Assembly (NCBI GenBank): GCA_039414355.1
Contig: JBCDJN010000007.1
Location: forward strand, 18,559 to 82,558
Reading direction: 5' to 3'
Origin: JBCCQL01 sp039414355
GTDB lineage: Bacteria; Planctomycetota; Planctomycetia; Pirellulales; Lacipirellulaceae
Length of the DNA: 64,000 bases
The notes beneath the pieces are model-generated. The model had not been told where the DNA came from, searched no databases, and saw only the letters and a program-made list of their open reading frames with translations. Every line of letters begins with the position of its first letter. Within the stretch, counting starts at the first letter, position 1. The translations under genes were made by a program, and so were the position numbers. Positions 27,590 to 38,700 of this stretch are shown here, piece by piece.

Positions 27590-28576
27590 TTACCCGCGTG
27601 ATCCGAGGCTTCGCCAAACCGTCAGGTCGATCTGGTCATCAACGGTTCGCACCGAACCATCCATTAACGCCGCGTTGACCTTGCCGGCGTGGTAGCTCCG
27701 AGAGGTGATTGCAGCGTAGGTGACTCGGCTATTGCTCTTCCCCTCTTGCTGGGAGGTGAAATCGATGTCCCGCACTCGGCCGTCTATCTGATAGCCCACG
27801 AACGCGTTGGGCGTGAACACGGTGGTTACGCCGCTGTGGTGCACTCGCCCGTCTGGCCACACGGTGTGGCCGGTTTCCTTCCACTGACCGGTGAAACCCG
27901 TGAGGTAGGCAACGCCGTCTGGGATCGACGGACCCGGGTCTTGCGTGTTGCGAAGGTACGGCTGGTAGGCCCTGACTTCGGCGATTGCGAGCACCTTCGA
28001 AAGCCCACCGCTCAGGTCAGCGGCGCGTGTGTCGCGATTCACTACGAACGCGCCGTCACCACCTCGATTGATGCTGGGATCGTAGACCATCCAACTTCCG
28101 AGATTGAACCCGTAAGTGTGCGGCGAGACGTAGGGACGGCTGTTCTTGGTTCGGATCTGCTGGTTCGGCTCGCTGGGACAAACGAGCGTCGCGAGGCGCA
28201 GGTGTGTTACCCCGGTCTCCACTTGATCGTGCCAATCAACGTCAAGCCGGACGCGGCTGGCGGCACTCTCCTCTTCAAGGAAGGGCAGCAGGCGGCCATG
28301 AATCGACCACGAAGCCCCTGATCCGTTTGCGTTCTCGTCCGCCGTCGTCCGGAAACTGGCGGGGAAAGACGCGTGAGCCGCCTCGTAGTTGTGCAGCGCG
28401 AGACCGAGTTGCCGGAGGTTGTTCCGGCAGAGCGTTTGCCGGGCGGCTTCACGGGCCGCCATCACCGACGGGATCAAGAGCGACGCCAAGACGCCGATCA
28501 CACCGATCGCGACCAACAACTCGATGAGCGTCGTCGCGTGTCGTCGCGTCGTCGGCTCGGTTGTCGCTGTCGCCAT
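27590..28576 (-). CDS. DUF1559 prepilin-like protein (H-x9-DG signature)
   Basis: 328 residues from the ATG at 28576. The N-terminus is a type IV pilin-like signal with a degenerate leader (TTEPTTRRHATTLIELLVAIGVIGVLASLLIPSVMAAREAAR). The C-terminus carries the family signature SYHAGKVNAALMDGSVRTV. This is the DUF1559 family, greatly expanded in Planctomycetes, thought to be secreted or surface pseudopilins of unknown role. It lacks the typical F at +1 (A-T-T-L-I-E), which is frequent in this family. Isolated, divergent from the next gene. Confidence 0.85.
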   Translation of the reverse strand: MATATTEPTTRRHATTLIELLVAIGVIGVLASLLIPSVMAAREAARQTLCRNNLRQLGLALHNYEAAHASFPASFRTTADENANGSGASWSIHGRLLPFLEEESAASRVRLDVDWHDQVETGVTHLRLATLVCPSEPNQQIRTKNSRPYVSPHTYGFNLGSWMVYDPSINRGGDGAFVVNRDTRAADLSGGLSKVLAIAEVRAYQPYLRNTQDPGPSIPDGVAYLTGFTGQWKETGHTVWPDGRVHHSGVTTVFTPNAFVGYQIDGRVRDIDFTSQQEGKSNSRVTYAAITSRSYHAGKVNAALMDGSVRTVDDQIDLTVWRSLGSRG

Positions 28577-28851
28577 CGGCACAGACGCCCTCGCAAGATC
28601 GTCCCGCGTTCGCCCGGCTCACGGCCGTGGCTGGCCGATTGCTAAGTCTGATGATGTCTGCTCGCCGTTCCGCGTCAACACTTTTCCATGAAATGGTGGG
28701 CTGTGTCGGCGACCGGCGACCCGGGCGGCCGAGGCAAGGCTGGTTGCCGCGGGCTCGGCTTCGGCGCGTTGGATTCGCGCTGCGATCCCGGCTATCGTAG
28801 GACTCCCGCCACCCGCTCCCAACTGCCTCCCCCTTGAGTAGCAAATCCGCG

Positions 28852-31800
28852 ATGCAAATCCCTCGCCACTTGCCATTCAGCGCGATCTGCCTCGCCCTCA
28901 TCGTTGCCTGCCCCATGCCGTCGCGCGGCGCTGAGGAGGAGCGTTCGCCGATCGCGGCGATGAAGTTCCGCAGCATCGGCCCCGCCCTGATGTCGGGCCG
29001 GATCTCGGACCTCGCGATCGACCCGGTCAAGCCGAACACCTGGTACGCGGCGGTCGGCTCCGGTGGGGTGTTCAAGACCGTCAACGCCGGCACCACCTGG
29101 ACGCCGATCTTTGACGACTACGGCTCCTACTCGATCGGCTGTGTGACAATCGATCCGTCCGACCGCCATACGATCTGGGTCGGCACCGGTGAAGCGGTTG
29201 GCGGGCGGCACGTCGGGTACGGAGACGGCGTCTACGTCAGCCACGACGGCGGCGGTTCCTTCAAACGCGTTGGACTCGAAGCGACCGAACACATCGCCAA
29301 GATCATCGTCCACCCGAACGCCTCGAACACTGTGTTTGTGGCGGCCCAAGGACCGCTCTGGAGCAAGGGCGGCGAACGCGGGCTCTACAAGACGACCGAC
29401 GGCGGCAAGAGCTGGCGGTGCGTGCTGTCGAAGGGCCCGTACACGGGGGTCACCGACATCGTGATGGACCCCAGCGACGCCGACGTTCTCTATGCGGCCA
29501 CCCACCAGCGGCACCGCACGGTATGGGCCCTGCTGAACGCCGGCCCGGAATCGGGCGTCTTTAAGTCGACCGACGGGGGCGAGAGCTGGGAGCAACTCAA
29601 ACGCGGCCTGCCCGACGAGGACCTTGGGAAGATCGCGCTGGGCGTCTCGCCGCACACGCCGAACGTGGTCTACGCGTCGATCGAACTGGCCGGCCTCCGC
29701 CCACGGCGCGGCGGGTTCTTCCGCTCCACCGACGGCGGCGCCTCGTGGACGAAGCAGAGCGACTTCATCAGCGGCGGCACCGGGCCGCACTACTACCAGG
29801 AGATGTGGGTCGACCCCCACCGCGAGGGCGTGATCTACCAGGCGGACGTCCGGCTCGCGCGGAGCGAGGACGATGGCAAGACGTGGGGAACCGCCGAGTC
29901 GAGCGGCAAACACGTGGACAACCACGCGGTCGCGTTCCACCCCACCGACCCAGACTTCCTGCTGGTGGGCTGCGACGGCGGGGTGTACCGCTCTTACGAC
30001 CGTGGCGCCAACTATCTGTTCGCTGGCAATCTGCCCCTCACCCAGTTCTACAAGATCGACGTCGGTAACGGATATCCCATCTACCACGTCATCGGCGGCA
30101 CCCAGGACAACGACACCCAGTACGGACCGACCCGCACGCTCAACTCATCGGGCATCCGGAACGCCGACTGGCGGGTCACCATCGGCGGGGACGGCCACGA
30201 CTGCGCGATCGACCCGGAAGACCCCAACGTGATCTACTGCGAGTCGCAGCAGGGTTACCTCCGGCGGTTCGACCCGCTAACGGGTCAGGCCGTCGACATC
30301 CGTCCGCAGCCCGAGCCGGGGGAGCCCGAGTTCCGCTTCAACTGGGACTCGCCGGTCCTGATCAGCCCGCACTCGCACACGCGGATCTACTTCGGTTCCA
30401 ACCACCTCCACCGGAGCGACGACCGGGGCGACTCGTGGAAGACCATCAGCCCCGACCTCTCACGCCAACGCAATCGTTTCAAGCTTGAGATGATGGACCG
30501 CGTCTGGAGTATCGACGCGGCGTACGACCTGTACGCGATGTCGCACTATGGCAACCTGACGTCGATTTCCGAGTCGCCGTTGGTTGAGAACCTGATCTAC
30601 GTGGGCGCCGACGACGGCTTGCTCCACGTGACCGATGACGGCGGCGAGAACTGGCGGGAGATCACTCCGGGGTATGGGCTGCCGGAAGAGGCGTTCGTCA
30701 ACGACATCAAGGCGGACCGCCACGACGCCGACACCGTTTACGCAGTATTCGACGCGCACAAGGTGGGCGACTTCGCGCCCTACGTCTTCAAGAGCACCGA
30801 TCGCGGCAAGACATGGAATCCGATCGTCGGCGACCTCCCCGAACGTCACATCGTGTGGCGGTTCGAACAGGATCACGAGGTGGCCGACCTCTGCTTCCTC
30901 GGGACCGAGTTCGGCGTCTTCGCCAGCGTCGACGGCGGCGAGAAGTGGACCAAGTTCTCGCGAGGCCTGCCGAGCGTGCCGTTCCGCGACCTGGCGATTC
31001 AGCGGCGCGAGAACGACCTCGTTGGGGCGTCGTTCGGCCGTGGGATTTTCGTGCTGGACGACTACTCGCCGCTCCGCAAGATCGCCGAAGGCGCCGATCG
31101 TGAGTGCGAGGTCTACGTCTTTCCCATCCGCGACGCGCAGCTCTACGAGGTGGACGGCGGCCGCGAGGGTCGCTCTTCGGGCGAGACGGTCTTTCGTGCC
31201 GAGAACCCTCCGTTTGGGGCGGTCATCACCTACCATGTGAAGACCGAAATGAAGACGCTCCGCGAGAAGCGGAAGGAAGCCGAGCGGGCGGCGAAGGCCG
31301 AGGGGCTTGATGCCGCAGTCCCCAGCGTCGAGCAGATGGAGAAGGAAGAAAACGAGGAAGCTCCGGCGATCTTCTTCACCATCACGGATGCGGAGGGCGG
31401 AGTCGTGGCACGGCTCAACGGCGAGACCTCGCGTGGGCTGCACCGGCTGGCGTGGAACCTGCGTTACTCCAGCTTCCAAGCCGCCCGCGGCGAGAGCGAC
31501 GGGCCACGCGGGCCGTACGTGCTGCCCGGCGAGTACCGGGTTCAGGCCGCCAAGCGTGCGCAGGGCGAAACGATCGACCTCGGCGAACCGGTCACGGTGC
31601 AGGTCGTCGAGATCGGCGAGACCGCGTTGCCGAAGGCCGACCCAGCAGAGACCCTTGCCTTTCAGAAGGAAGTGGGAGGGCTCTCGCAATCCCTCTCGGC
31701 AATCGACGACTTGCTTAACCGCACAGGCGATGAACTCGCGGCAATGAAGACCGCACTCTCGCAGGCCCGCGTGCCTACCGAGGCGATGGACGCGGAGTTG

Positions 31801-32121
31801 CGGCGTCTAGAAGCGGAGCTCCGGGCGATCCGGCGCCGCGTAGAGGGCGACCCGATCAAGCGTCGCCTCTACGAGCCGGCAGAGCGATCGATCTCGGCCC
31901 GGCTCGGCGGAGCAAGACGCGGCGCCCGCGGCCGCACCGGCCCAACGAGCACCCACCGCCGTGAGTACGAGCTCGCCAAGGCGGGCATCGAATCGCTCCT
32001 GCCGAAGGTCCAAGCCCTACGGTCGAAAGACCTCGAGAGTCTGAAGAGGCAACTCGACGAGGCCGGCGTGCCCTGGAGCCGCGGCCGCGACGTGCCACCG
32101 ATTCCTCGGAACGATTCGTGA
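28852..32121 (+). CDS. Exported VPS10/BNR beta-propeller protein
   Basis: 1089 residues. A signal peptide ends near MPSRGAEEE. Residues 30-740 consist of repeated blades (SGGVFKTVNAGTTWTP, GLYKTTDGGKSW, GVFKSTDGGESW, GFFRSTDGGASWT, LHRSDDRGDSWKT), the Asp-box/BNR repeats of sortilin (VPS10) and glycosyl-hydrolase-like propellers. A central GGTQDND block is typical of this group. The C-terminal 300 residues include a charged linker (EKRKEAERAAKAEG), an FnIII-like domain and a final coiled-coil region (LRRLEAELRAIRRR). The usual annotation is glycosyl hydrolase, but no catalytic residues are defined. TTG 28834 is an alternative start; the ATG at 28852 precedes the signal peptide. Confidence 0.82.
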   Translation: MQIPRHLPFSAICLALIVACPMPSRGAEEERSPIAAMKFRSIGPALMSGRISDLAIDPVKPNTWYAAVGSGGVFKTVNAGTTWTPIFDDYGSYSIGCVTIDPSDRHTIWVGTGEAVGGRHVGYGDGVYVSHDGGGSFKRVGLEATEHIAKIIVHPNASNTVFVAAQGPLWSKGGERGLYKTTDGGKSWRCVLSKGPYTGVTDIVMDPSDADVLYAATHQRHRTVWALLNAGPESGVFKSTDGGESWEQLKRGLPDEDLGKIALGVSPHTPNVVYASIELAGLRPRRGGFFRSTDGGASWTKQSDFISGGTGPHYYQEMWVDPHREGVIYQADVRLARSEDDGKTWGTAESSGKHVDNHAVAFHPTDPDFLLVGCDGGVYRSYDRGANYLFAGNLPLTQFYKIDVGNGYPIYHVIGGTQDNDTQYGPTRTLNSSGIRNADWRVTIGGDGHDCAIDPEDPNVIYCESQQGYLRRFDPLTGQAVDIRPQPEPGEPEFRFNWDSPVLISPHSHTRIYFGSNHLHRSDDRGDSWKTISPDLSRQRNRFKLEMMDRVWSIDAAYDLYAMSHYGNLTSISESPLVENLIYVGADDGLLHVTDDGGENWREITPGYGLPEEAFVNDIKADRHDADTVYAVFDAHKVGDFAPYVFKSTDRGKTWNPIVGDLPERHIVWRFEQDHEVADLCFLGTEFGVFASVDGGEKWTKFSRGLPSVPFRDLAIQRRENDLVGASFGRGIFVLDDYSPLRKIAEGADRECEVYVFPIRDAQLYEVDGGREGRSSGETVFRAENPPFGAVITYHVKTEMKTLREKRKEAERAAKAEGLDAAVPSVEQMEKEENEEAPAIFFTITDAEGGVVARLNGETSRGLHRLAWNLRYSSFQAARGESDGPRGPYVLPGEYRVQAAKRAQGETIDLGEPVTVQVVEIGETALPKADPAETLAFQKEVGGLSQSLSAIDDLLNRTGDELAAMKTALSQARVPTEAMDAELRRLEAELRAIRRRVEGDPIKRRLYEPAERSISARLGGARRGARGRTGPTSTHRREYELAKAGIESLLPKVQALRSKDLESLKRQLDEAGVPWSRGRDVPPIPRNDS

Positions 32122-32931
32122 GTTCGTCTCCGAGTCGGATGCTCCAGCAAGCAGCCTCCGAGGAAGCGATCATCCCCGCTTTCATGCAGGACGCGGCGTC
32201 AGGAGCGCTCAAGCCAACGTCGGCATCACGGTGTGAAGCAGAAGTAGGTGATCGCTCGCCCAGCGAGAGCCTCGACGGCGAAATCAACCGCAAACGAGAG
32301 AAGCCGCGGCCAGGTTTGGAGCCGCCATGCGGATGTGCTCGTAACCGCTATCAGGCGGAGGGGCCGGCAAGCCGCCGGGGTTGCATCGTCCGCCCGCAGT
32401 TCGCGGCGCCGTTCACCTGCACACTCCTCGGTTCGGCAGGCTTCTTCGAGGCCATCTGCGTCGGCCCCCTGGGCTGCCGATCGATTCAACAAGCGGCGGG
32501 AAAATCGGGCGAGCTCCGCGTCTCCCCAGGAGACCGCGTAGCGCGGTAGAGTCCTGGGCGCCAACCTGCCATTGGACACGACGCTTCCGCAGAGGTCTTC
32601 GCAATGGACTCGATTGCCGACGCCATCGTCTACGCTGTGGCAGAGCTCCACTGACGGGCGGCGCACGGCGGTACCGGCGACGCCGACTAGCAGCCAGGCG
32701 AAGCGAAGCAGGCGTTGGTTAGCGTAGCCCGACCAAGCGGGCGCAGAAGCCGCCGCCGAGTAGGCCAGAATGGGGGAAGCGGGCCCGCTGGGTTTTTTTC
32801 GCCCCGAGGTCGGACGGGCGTCGAATATGCCCATAGTCTTATCCCAACTGCCGGGGGCGTTCCTCTTCGGCGGTCACGTTCGTGAAGCCGGCCACGCCGT
32901 GCCGGCTGTTGTCTGCGAGAGGTGAATTGCG
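32122..32931. other. Long non-coding gap
   Basis: 810 bases without a convincing gene. A 202-codon open frame on the minus strand (32226-32834) is Arg/Ala-rich and looks like a shadow frame. A 12-base palindrome (AGCGGGCCCGCT, 32778-32789) followed by GGGTTTTTTT may be a terminator-like structure, but its stem is short. Confidence 0.5.
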
Positions 32932-35208
32932 ATGTCGAAAGGCCTGAAGCAGTTGCTCAAGCTGGAGGAGCCGCGGAAGCTCGACGGGGTCTCGGGCGCG
33001 GAGGTCACGGCTTTCAAGGCGGCGATCAAGGCGGTCGGCAAGAGCCTTGCCTACACGGCCGTGCATGGCGTCCAAGAAGACCACGACCGGCTGGTCGACC
33101 GGCGCGACAAGGCGGTTTCCGCGTACCACCGCGTGATCAAGAAAGCCGGCGCCGCCAAGCCGTCTGCCAACGCGGCGGCGTTCAAGCGGGTCAGCCAGTC
33201 GGCCTCGTCGCTCCGCAAAGACGCCCAAACCCTTCGCGACCGCGCCGCCAAGCACCTCGCCGCTTGGTCGGAGAGCGAAGAGGCCTTCGACACCGCCGCC
33301 GAACAAGCCACGGAGATGGTCGACTGGGGATACGCCGACAGCGAGCGTTTCGTGCAGGTTGTTGACGTGATCCGCGAGAGGGTGAACCTTCGCAGGTACA
33401 AGGAGGCCGTCGAGGCGCTCAAGAAGCTGCTCGACAAACTCCAGCCGGCGTACCATGACTATGTGCTGCAGCGCGACGCCAAGGTCGACTACGAGAAGTT
33501 GCGCGAGGACAACCGCGAAACGCTCGACGCGTTCGCCGCGAGCAACCACGAACTGCTCGCCGAGTGGCGTTCCGAAATCCAAGGCAACCTGGACAGCATC
33601 GCGATTTCTGCCGAAGCGCTGGACTACGCCACAGCGCTGACCGGCCTGGAAGCCGAGTTGCCGGTGATCGAAGAGTACCTCGAGGAGTTCGCCTACGAGG
33701 ACGCCTTGAGCCGTCTGCAGCCGAAGCTCGACAGGCTGCGGTCTGAAGAGAGCCTTGGCACGATCCAGGGGGCGGCGTCGATGTCGATCATCTGGCTGGC
33801 CGAGAAGCTCATGCAGCAGCTCGCAACCAGCGGCGACTACCAGCAGGCCCTGGTGCACCTCAAGAAGCTCGAGCCCCAGGTCGACGCCGAGCTTCAGAAC
33901 CGAGACCGCGTGAAGCTCGAGGCCGCCAAGGAAGAGCACCGCACCACGCTCTCCAACGCCTATCTGACCGATACCCGCGGTGACGAGCCGCTCAAACAGA
34001 TGAAGAGCGGCTACGTCGACCTGCGCAAGGCGATGGACGACCTGGCGGCGAACGGCAAGTGGAGCGAAGCCCTCGCGCAGTTCCCCGCCACCTTGGCGGC
34101 GGCCGAGGAGTTGCTGGAGCAAGACACCGCTTACGGGAAGCTCAAGAAGCTGCGGAGCGGCAGCGCGAGCGACGACCAGTGGCTGGACAGCTTCGGCCGC
34201 AACGTTCCGCCCGATCCCATCTGGAACGAGGAGCTGCTGCTCTACCGGCAGTACCGCACCAACTTGGCGTCCGGCGACTACCTCACGGCGCTCGAGCAGT
34301 GGAAGTCGCTCCGCGACATCCGGGCAGACCTAGAGATCCGCGTCAACGCAAGCGACGCCGAGGCGGGGCCGAAGGCCGCCGCGGTGGCGGACAAGGTCCG
34401 CTCCATGGCGGGCGCGCGCGACCTGACCAAGCTCAACCAGGCCGGCAAGGAGAAGCTGGTGAAGAAGCTTGAGAGGCTCCCGCAGAAGAAGCTCCGCCAG
34501 ATGTGGAAGGACCTGCTGATGCCTTCCTCGCCCCTGGGGCCGCAAGAGCAGGTGATTCAGGCGGCGCTCTTCGATGCGATGAAGCTTGACCGTGAGTTCA
34601 CCCAAGCGGAAGCGAAGCTGCGTGAGGCGTACGAGGCCAAGCTCGCCGGCGACCCGGAGCTGCAGCAAGCGATCGCCGACTGGGACTCGGTTGACCCGCG
34701 AAACAACCCGCTGGTGGATGAGGCGACAAAGAAGGCGATGATCCAGCGCGCCCTAACCGAGCAGAGCTCGGCCTACGGGATCGACGTGCCGGAGATCAAC
34801 TGGGACACGGGCTACGCGTGGGGTCAAGCCGAATTCAGTGCCGACACGAATCAGATCACCATTAACCCCGACTCGCTCAACGGCGCCGTGGGGCACACGC
34901 ACGCCGACGAAGATGCCAAGTTCATGCCCGGCAGCAACGCCATCGGCCTGATGCTCCACGAGAACGCCCACAACTTCCAGGACGAACTCGCCAAGAAGTA
35001 CCTGCGTGGCGATCTCGCCGCCGACGACCCGCTTTACGAGCAGGCCGAGCTCTTCTCCTTTAACTACGACGACGGCTACTTGGAGCTGGCGGCCGGCGGC
35101 GACGAGCACCACTTCGGCGACTACGCCCAACAGCCAAGCGAGCGGCACTCCTACGAAGTCCAGGAGTCGGCGACAGAGGCGTTGCTCGCAGCCGACCCGC
35201 CGGCATAA
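32932..35208 (+). CDS. Coiled-coil protein with C-terminal HExxH metallopeptidase-like domain
   Basis: 758 residues; not assigned to a known family. It starts at the ATG at 32932 after GAGAGGTG. No signal peptide. Residues 1-560 are almost wholly helical: long charged heptad stretches, with several copies of a pattern near YxxALxxLKKL/L (for example EAVEALKKLLDKLQPAYHDYV, ALVHLKKLEPQVDAEL, ALAQFPATLAAAEELL, TALEQWKSLRDIRADLE). The C-terminal domain has H676-E-N-A-H680 in LMLHENAHNFQDEL, then E737 in PSERHSYEVQ, giving a candidate third zinc ligand and the P-x-E-x-x-Y motif seen in toxin-like peptidases. An effector role (for example cargo of a contractile injection system) is speculative. Confidence 0.7.
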   Translation: MSKGLKQLLKLEEPRKLDGVSGAEVTAFKAAIKAVGKSLAYTAVHGVQEDHDRLVDRRDKAVSAYHRVIKKAGAAKPSANAAAFKRVSQSASSLRKDAQTLRDRAAKHLAAWSESEEAFDTAAEQATEMVDWGYADSERFVQVVDVIRERVNLRRYKEAVEALKKLLDKLQPAYHDYVLQRDAKVDYEKLREDNRETLDAFAASNHELLAEWRSEIQGNLDSIAISAEALDYATALTGLEAELPVIEEYLEEFAYEDALSRLQPKLDRLRSEESLGTIQGAASMSIIWLAEKLMQQLATSGDYQQALVHLKKLEPQVDAELQNRDRVKLEAAKEEHRTTLSNAYLTDTRGDEPLKQMKSGYVDLRKAMDDLAANGKWSEALAQFPATLAAAEELLEQDTAYGKLKKLRSGSASDDQWLDSFGRNVPPDPIWNEELLLYRQYRTNLASGDYLTALEQWKSLRDIRADLEIRVNASDAEAGPKAAAVADKVRSMAGARDLTKLNQAGKEKLVKKLERLPQKKLRQMWKDLLMPSSPLGPQEQVIQAALFDAMKLDREFTQAEAKLREAYEAKLAGDPELQQAIADWDSVDPRNNPLVDEATKKAMIQRALTEQSSAYGIDVPEINWDTGYAWGQAEFSADTNQITINPDSLNGAVGHTHADEDAKFMPGSNAIGLMLHENAHNFQDELAKKYLRGDLAADDPLYEQAELFSFNYDDGYLELAAGGDEHHFGDYAQQPSERHSYEVQESATEALLAADPPA

Positions 35209-35755
35209 CCAACCGCCAAACCGGCGTACCACAGCCAATAGAAGCAGAAGTAGCCCGGGAGGGACTCAACCCGCGACCAAGGAACTACGAGTCAGTTGGC
35301 AACTCCTTAAGGTTGTAGAGTCCCGAATCGCTCATCTCCCATGCGGCCGTCTCGTGCCATTTGCCGAGAGCCCCCTTGCTGTAGCTGTTGAGTCGCATGA
35401 CTTCCGCTGGAGGAGCGACGCTGCCCGGGTAGGTCGTCGACCAACGCCGACGACAACTCGACCCGTCGTGACAGCAATGGCGTCGCTGACGGCCTCGACG
35501 GCGGCGATAGCAGCGGAGAAAAAACGATCGACGACTACACACGATGGCGTGATAACTACGGAACCAGCTTGGCCGCGGGACGGGACACCGGGCGCCGATC
35601 AGGCGATTCTCGTCGTGCCTGAACTCGGCCTGGCCGGCTCGCACGCCACGTACTTCTCGCTTGCATCGGCTACTCGGCCCCGACGCTCCTAGCCCGGAAC
35701 CCCAGGCGCCCAACCGTGCCGAAGCGGCGCCGCTTGGCAGAACGGATTGAACTCG
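35209..35755. other. Gap holding a dockerin-like gene fragment
   Basis: No intact gene between the coiled-coil protein and the G8 protein. A plus-strand frame around 35443-35610 reads as a dockerin-like fragment, annotated separately. Confidence 0.5.
35443..35610 (+). pseudogene. Fragment of a dockerin-containing protein
   Basis: The translated frame reads RRDSNGVADGLDGG..., then KTIDDYTRWRDNYGTS before a stop near 35610. The DxNxD-x-D pattern with DYTxWRDNYG matches dockerin-type repeats in the intact proteins of this window (ADYSVWRDNLG, ADYTVWRDGYN). There is no start or upstream exported domain, so it is a remnant. Confidence 0.45.
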
Positions 35756-38700
35756 ATGCGCTCCTCAACAACACGCACGTGCCAACCGCCACGCTCCGGT
35801 CGCCTACGTGGGGCGAAGCTTGTCTTCGAGTCGCTTGAGCCACGGCGGGTATTGGCCGGCGATCCCGTCGTTGCCCTGGCGGGCGACTACGACGGGAGCA
35901 ACACCGTCGACGTGGCCGACTACGTCGTCTGGCGAGACGGATTCGGGATGGTCGGCGAAGGTCTCTCGGCCGATGGCAACGGAGACGGCGTCGTCGACGC
36001 CGCCGACTACAGCGTGTGGCGGGACAACCTCGGCGCATCGATGCCTGACACGCCGCCGATTGCGACCGACGACACGGTGGCGGTCAACTCGGGCGAAACG
36101 GCGGTGATCTTGCCCCAGCAGTTGTTGGCGAACGATTGCGACGAAGGGCCGCTTGAGATCGTCGCGGTTTCGAACGCCCTGGGCGGTTCGGTCGTGCTCA
36201 GCGACGGCCTGATCTTCTTTAGCCCCGTAGGCGGGCACCATGGCGGCATGCACGGCATGCCGCGGTCGTTCGATTACACCATTCGAGACAGCGCGGGAGC
36301 TGAGGCGGTCGCGACGGCGCAGGTAATGGAGCTCGCCCCCGCGCACGGCGACGGCGACGAGCAGCGGGGCGCCGAGCACGCCGCCTTGTTCACCCTCATC
36401 GACAGCGCCAACGCCACGGCCGTCGCAGTGCAGGACGGGGATTGGTCTGAGCCAACGACGTGGCACAACGGCGCCGTGCCGACCGCCGGCGACCGGGTGT
36501 TGATCCATCACACGGTGGAGGTGATCTACGACACCGCAAGCGACACGCCCCACGAATGGGTCCGCGTTGACGGCGTGCTGTCGTTTCGCCACGACGCCGA
36601 CACGCGGCTGGTTGTCGAGACGCTCGTCTCCGACCCACGCGGAACGATCAGCATCGGATCGGCGGAGCGGTCGATCGACGCAGAGGTTACGACCGAGATC
36701 CTCATCGACACGTCCGGTGGAGCCCTCAGCCAACTCGACGACCCAACGCTGATCGGCCGCGGCTTCGTAACCCACGGAAGCACAAACATCTATGGAGCGG
36801 AGAAGCTCGAACACTCGACACTAGCCGCCGATGCAGCCGCGGGGGATTCGTTCATCGAGCTGTCCGACGCGGCGCTGCCCGAGGGATGGCGGATAGGCGA
36901 CACGCTGCTGCTCGTCGGCACGGGGGTCGATCCATCGCTGCTGAACAGCCCGAACGTTGGCCCGCAGATCGTCGCCGCCGACGCCGACAACTCGCGATTT
37001 CAGGACGAGTTGCTTGAGATCACCGGGATGACGATCGTCGATGGTCGGGTGCGTATCGCTTTCAATAACGTGACCAACCAAAACGCAATCGACGCGGGGT
37101 TAACGACGCTCTTGTGGGACCACACCCGACCCGACGGTGAGACGTTCGATGCCGACGAGCTGTCGATCCACGTCGCGAACCTGACCCGGAACGTCGTGAT
37201 CCGGTCGAGCGACCCGACGGTGGACAGCCAACAGCGCGGCCACTTCATGGTCATGCACAACGTCGACGCGGAGATCCACCACGCCCAGTTCCGCGACCTG
37301 GGGCGAAGCGACAAGCGACTGGTCGTTGACGATCCGGCGGCAATCGGCAACTTCGACGGGTCGCCCGGCGGGGGGACGAACCCCCGCGGCCGCTACGGGC
37401 TGCACCTGCACCGGCTAGGCGCGGGCAGCCTCGATGGCCCCGCCGCCCAAGTAACGGGCAACGTCGTCTGGGGCTCGCCCGGCTGGGGGATCGTCCACCA
37501 CGACAGCCACGCGGTCGTCGAAGACAACGTCGTCTTCGACGTCGTCGGCGCGGGCATCGTCGCCGAGGACGGCAACGAGCTCGGGTTGTGGCGCAACAAC
37601 CTATCGGTCAAAGCAACCGGCGACCTGGTCAACAACTTCGACGACGGCGCCCTGTTCCAGACGCTGCGTGGACCTCGCTTCGACCTCGGCTTCGTCGGCA
37701 GCGGTTATTGGGTGCAGGGGGGCGGGTTTGGCATCCGCATGGAGGACAACATCGCCGCCAGCACCAACGCCGCCGGCTTCGACATCGTTCACAACACCGA
37801 CGGCCTGGCGAACGTCGAACAGATTCCGGTCGGCCTGATCGAGGACCCGGTTGTTCGCCAGGCGATGATCGACGCGGGTTTCGAGTTCGTCACCCCCAAC
37901 AACATACCCACACGCGGCATCGACGGCCTCGTCGCCTACAACGGCTTCCGCGGGATCCACACGTGGCTGCACAACCGCGACAGCGGCGACATGGAAGGGA
38001 CCTTCGTCTTTCCCACCTTCCTGGCCCACGACTTCCGATCGACGATTGAGAACTACACGGTCTGGGGCGTCCAGTCAGGCGTGCACAACTTTTACTCGAC
38101 GCGTTTCGATTTTGTGAACGGGCTTGTTGTCGGCGACGTCGAGGACCCGGTGCCGCTCTTTATCGACCCGGGTCAGCAAGGGAACAACTCCGAGGGCATC
38201 GGCTTTGGCCACAACCACGAGGAAGCCAATCACATCAGCTTCCAAGGCCTTCGGCTCGAAGGCTTCGAGTACGGTTTCCAGGTCTTCAGCCCCTTCAATG
38301 AGGTCCGCGGCGAGGTGACGCCGTACGCCACGAGCGAACTGCGGGACGCCCGCTTCGCCAACGTGGAACACGCGTTTATACCCACAAACGGCTCCAACCC
38401 CGATTCGCAGCAGCACCGATTCTCTGACCTGTTCGTTATCGACGAGGCGTCGATCTTCAGCACGCTCGACAACTCCAACGCGGCGCCCATCGCGGCGTTC
38501 ACGGGCACGGGCGGAGAGGGGCTGTCGGTTGTGCTCGACGCGGCGGCTTCCTTTGACTCCGACCCGAGCGAGCAAGTCCGCGCGATCGACGACGGGATCG
38601 CCGCCTACGCGTGGGACCTCGACGGCGATGGCCTGTACGACGACGCTTACGGGCAGACGATCACGGTCAGCTTCGACACGGCCGGCGTGCACACGATCGG

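Noticed and set aside
32604..32654. 16-codon plus-strand mini-ORF (MDSIADAIVYAVAELH) after GAGG
   Set aside because: Too short and without a known family to support; it may be a leader peptide but nothing downstream links to it.
32778..32800. Short palindrome followed by a T-run as terminator
   Set aside because: The stem is only 4-6 bases with no loop, too weak to call, and no gene ends nearby.
32226..32834. 202-codon minus-strand open frame in the gap before the coiled-coil gene
   Set aside because: Arg/Ala-rich, no family or ribosome binding site; treated as non-coding.
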